A stretch of DNA of 6,797 nt. Source: Elusimicrobiota bacterium (GTDB lineage: Bacteria; Elusimicrobiota; Elusimicrobia; UBA1565; JACRDR01). The notes under the pieces are model-generated. The model saw only the letters and a program-made list of their open reading frames with translations. It was not told the origin of the DNA and did not search any database. This document shows, piece after piece, positions 6,167-6,797 of this stretch; the first letter of the stretch is position 1; the number at the start of each line of letters is the position of its first letter. The position numbers and the translations under genes were made by a program. The stretch covers positions 1 to 6,797 of the forward strand of contig JACRDR010000461.1 in NCBI GenBank assembly GCA_016212845.1, in the 5' to 3' direction.

Positions 6167-6797
6167 ATGGGCATGCCGAGCACCCCCCGTGGGCCCGAAA
6201 GTCCTAGGCATGAGCGCTTGGCATTGGCGCTCGCCGTACTCCTTACCTCCTTCCCTCCGCAGGCGTGGTCCGCCGTCGGCGCCGTCGTCGCGGCCGTCGA
6301 GCGGCCCGTTTCCTCGGCCGCCGAGCTCGACAGCGCCCTCTCGGAGCTGAAAGGCCAGACCGTCGGCCTCGGCGCGCGCCCGTCGGACGTCGACTCCGTC
6401 CGCCTCGCTCCGCTCAACGCCCGTCTCGCTCGCGTGCAGGAAGCCTACACGCGCCTGCAGGGCGGGCTGGCCGACGCGCGTCGCCAGTCTCTCGGCACGA
6501 TGCTTTCTTCGGTGCGCACCCAGCTCGGCGCTTACTCGCGGATCGACGCGTGCGCGCCGAAGGGCGCCTCCGGCGACGTCGCCGGGCGCTCCGGCTGCCT
6601 GATGGCGGCGACGCGCGAGCTCGTCGGCTCGGAGGCGGTCCAGCCGACCGAGGCCGCGTGGCTGCCGCTGCTTCGCGCGCGCACCGAGCTGCTCGCCGCC
6701 CAGGCGCCGGCGATCCCGGAGGTCAAGTCGCGTCTCGAGCGCCTCGGCCTCATCGCCTCGACCCTCGAGGCCGCGCGCGGCGACGCCTCGCAGTACA
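6167..6797 (+). CDS. Secreted alpha-helical protein of unknown function (3' truncated)
   Basis: An open frame from the ATG at 6167 to the window edge, 210 residues visible. A stop (TAG, 6152-6154) lies just upstream in frame, so the start is ATG 6167 or the in-frame ATG 6173. The N-terminus has a long Pro/Arg-containing n-region (residues 1-17), a hydrophobic core LALALAVLL (18-26) and a likely cleavage site in AWSA (33-36), so export is predicted. The mature part is Ala/Leu/Arg/Glu-rich and almost entirely helical, probably coiled coil (from about 45 onward). C129 and C144 could make a disulfide in a small loop. I recognise no family. Codons in the signal-peptide segment (ttg, gca, gta, ctt, cct) are less GC-rich at the third position than those after it. 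It resembles the first gene in style (helical, Ala/Glu/Arg-rich, envelope-directed), but I see no clear alignment between them. Confidence 0.8.
   Translation, partial: MGMPSTPRGPESPRHERLALALAVLLTSFPPQAWSAVGAVVAAVERPVSSAAELDSALSELKGQTVGLGARPSDVDSVRLAPLNARLARVQEAYTRLQGGLADARRQSLGTMLSSVRTQLGAYSRIDACAPKGASGDVAGRSGCLMAATRELVGSEAVQPTEAAWLPLLRARTELLAAQAPAIPEVKSRLERLGLIASTLEAARGDASQY

Noticed and set aside
6129..6350. 73-residue plus-strand frame over the leader and signal-peptide region
   Set aside because: Pro/Ser-rich out-of-frame translation; the frame from 6167 gives a proper signal peptide and stays open to the window edge.

Overview
The window comes from a high-GC bacterium with dense, all-plus-strand coding. 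It holds six genes: one cut at the left edge, one cut at the right edge, and four complete. Signal peptides, a C-terminal membrane anchor and a predicted sortase-less envelope protein suggest a Gram-negative-type cell envelope. There is no rRNA or tRNA and no marker gene, so the phylum cannot be fixed. An Elusimicrobiota-like or other high-GC environmental lineage is only a guess from gene style. I see no mobile element, CRISPR array or phage gene.

Left part (1-4063): an envelope and secretion block. A large coiled-coil protein missing its N-terminus ends in an Asn/Asp-Pro-x spacer, one membrane helix and an Arg cluster. It is followed by two adjoining secreted proteases. The first is a zinc metallopeptidase with HELVH. 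The second is a LolA-like/tandem retropepsin-like aspartyl protease whose reading frame overlaps the end of the first. The second protease has a clear signal peptide but no ATG, GTG or TTG in front of it; the best candidate start is an ATT that overlaps the upstream stop codon.

Middle part (4064-6035): a two-gene catabolic operon. A bacterial-type fumarylacetoacetate hydrolase (last step of tyrosine/homogentisate breakdown) overlaps by ATGA with a 319-residue protein. That protein belongs to an uncharacterised family with FDYAG and KATAGLHHP signatures.

Right part (6036-6797): a 131-base non-coding stretch with an extended -10 promoter and a leader RNA that folds on paper into a three-stem junction, closed by a perfect 7-bp stem at its very 5' end. 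It leads into a secreted, helical protein of unknown function that runs off the window. This leader, rich in CCTAGG and GGGCCC palindromes, is the least explained part of the window.

A recurring theme is the start signals. Two genes have a -10-like hexamer exactly six bases before the start codon and no clear Shine-Dalgarno sequence. This places the expected transcription start on the first base of the start codon, as in leaderless mRNAs.
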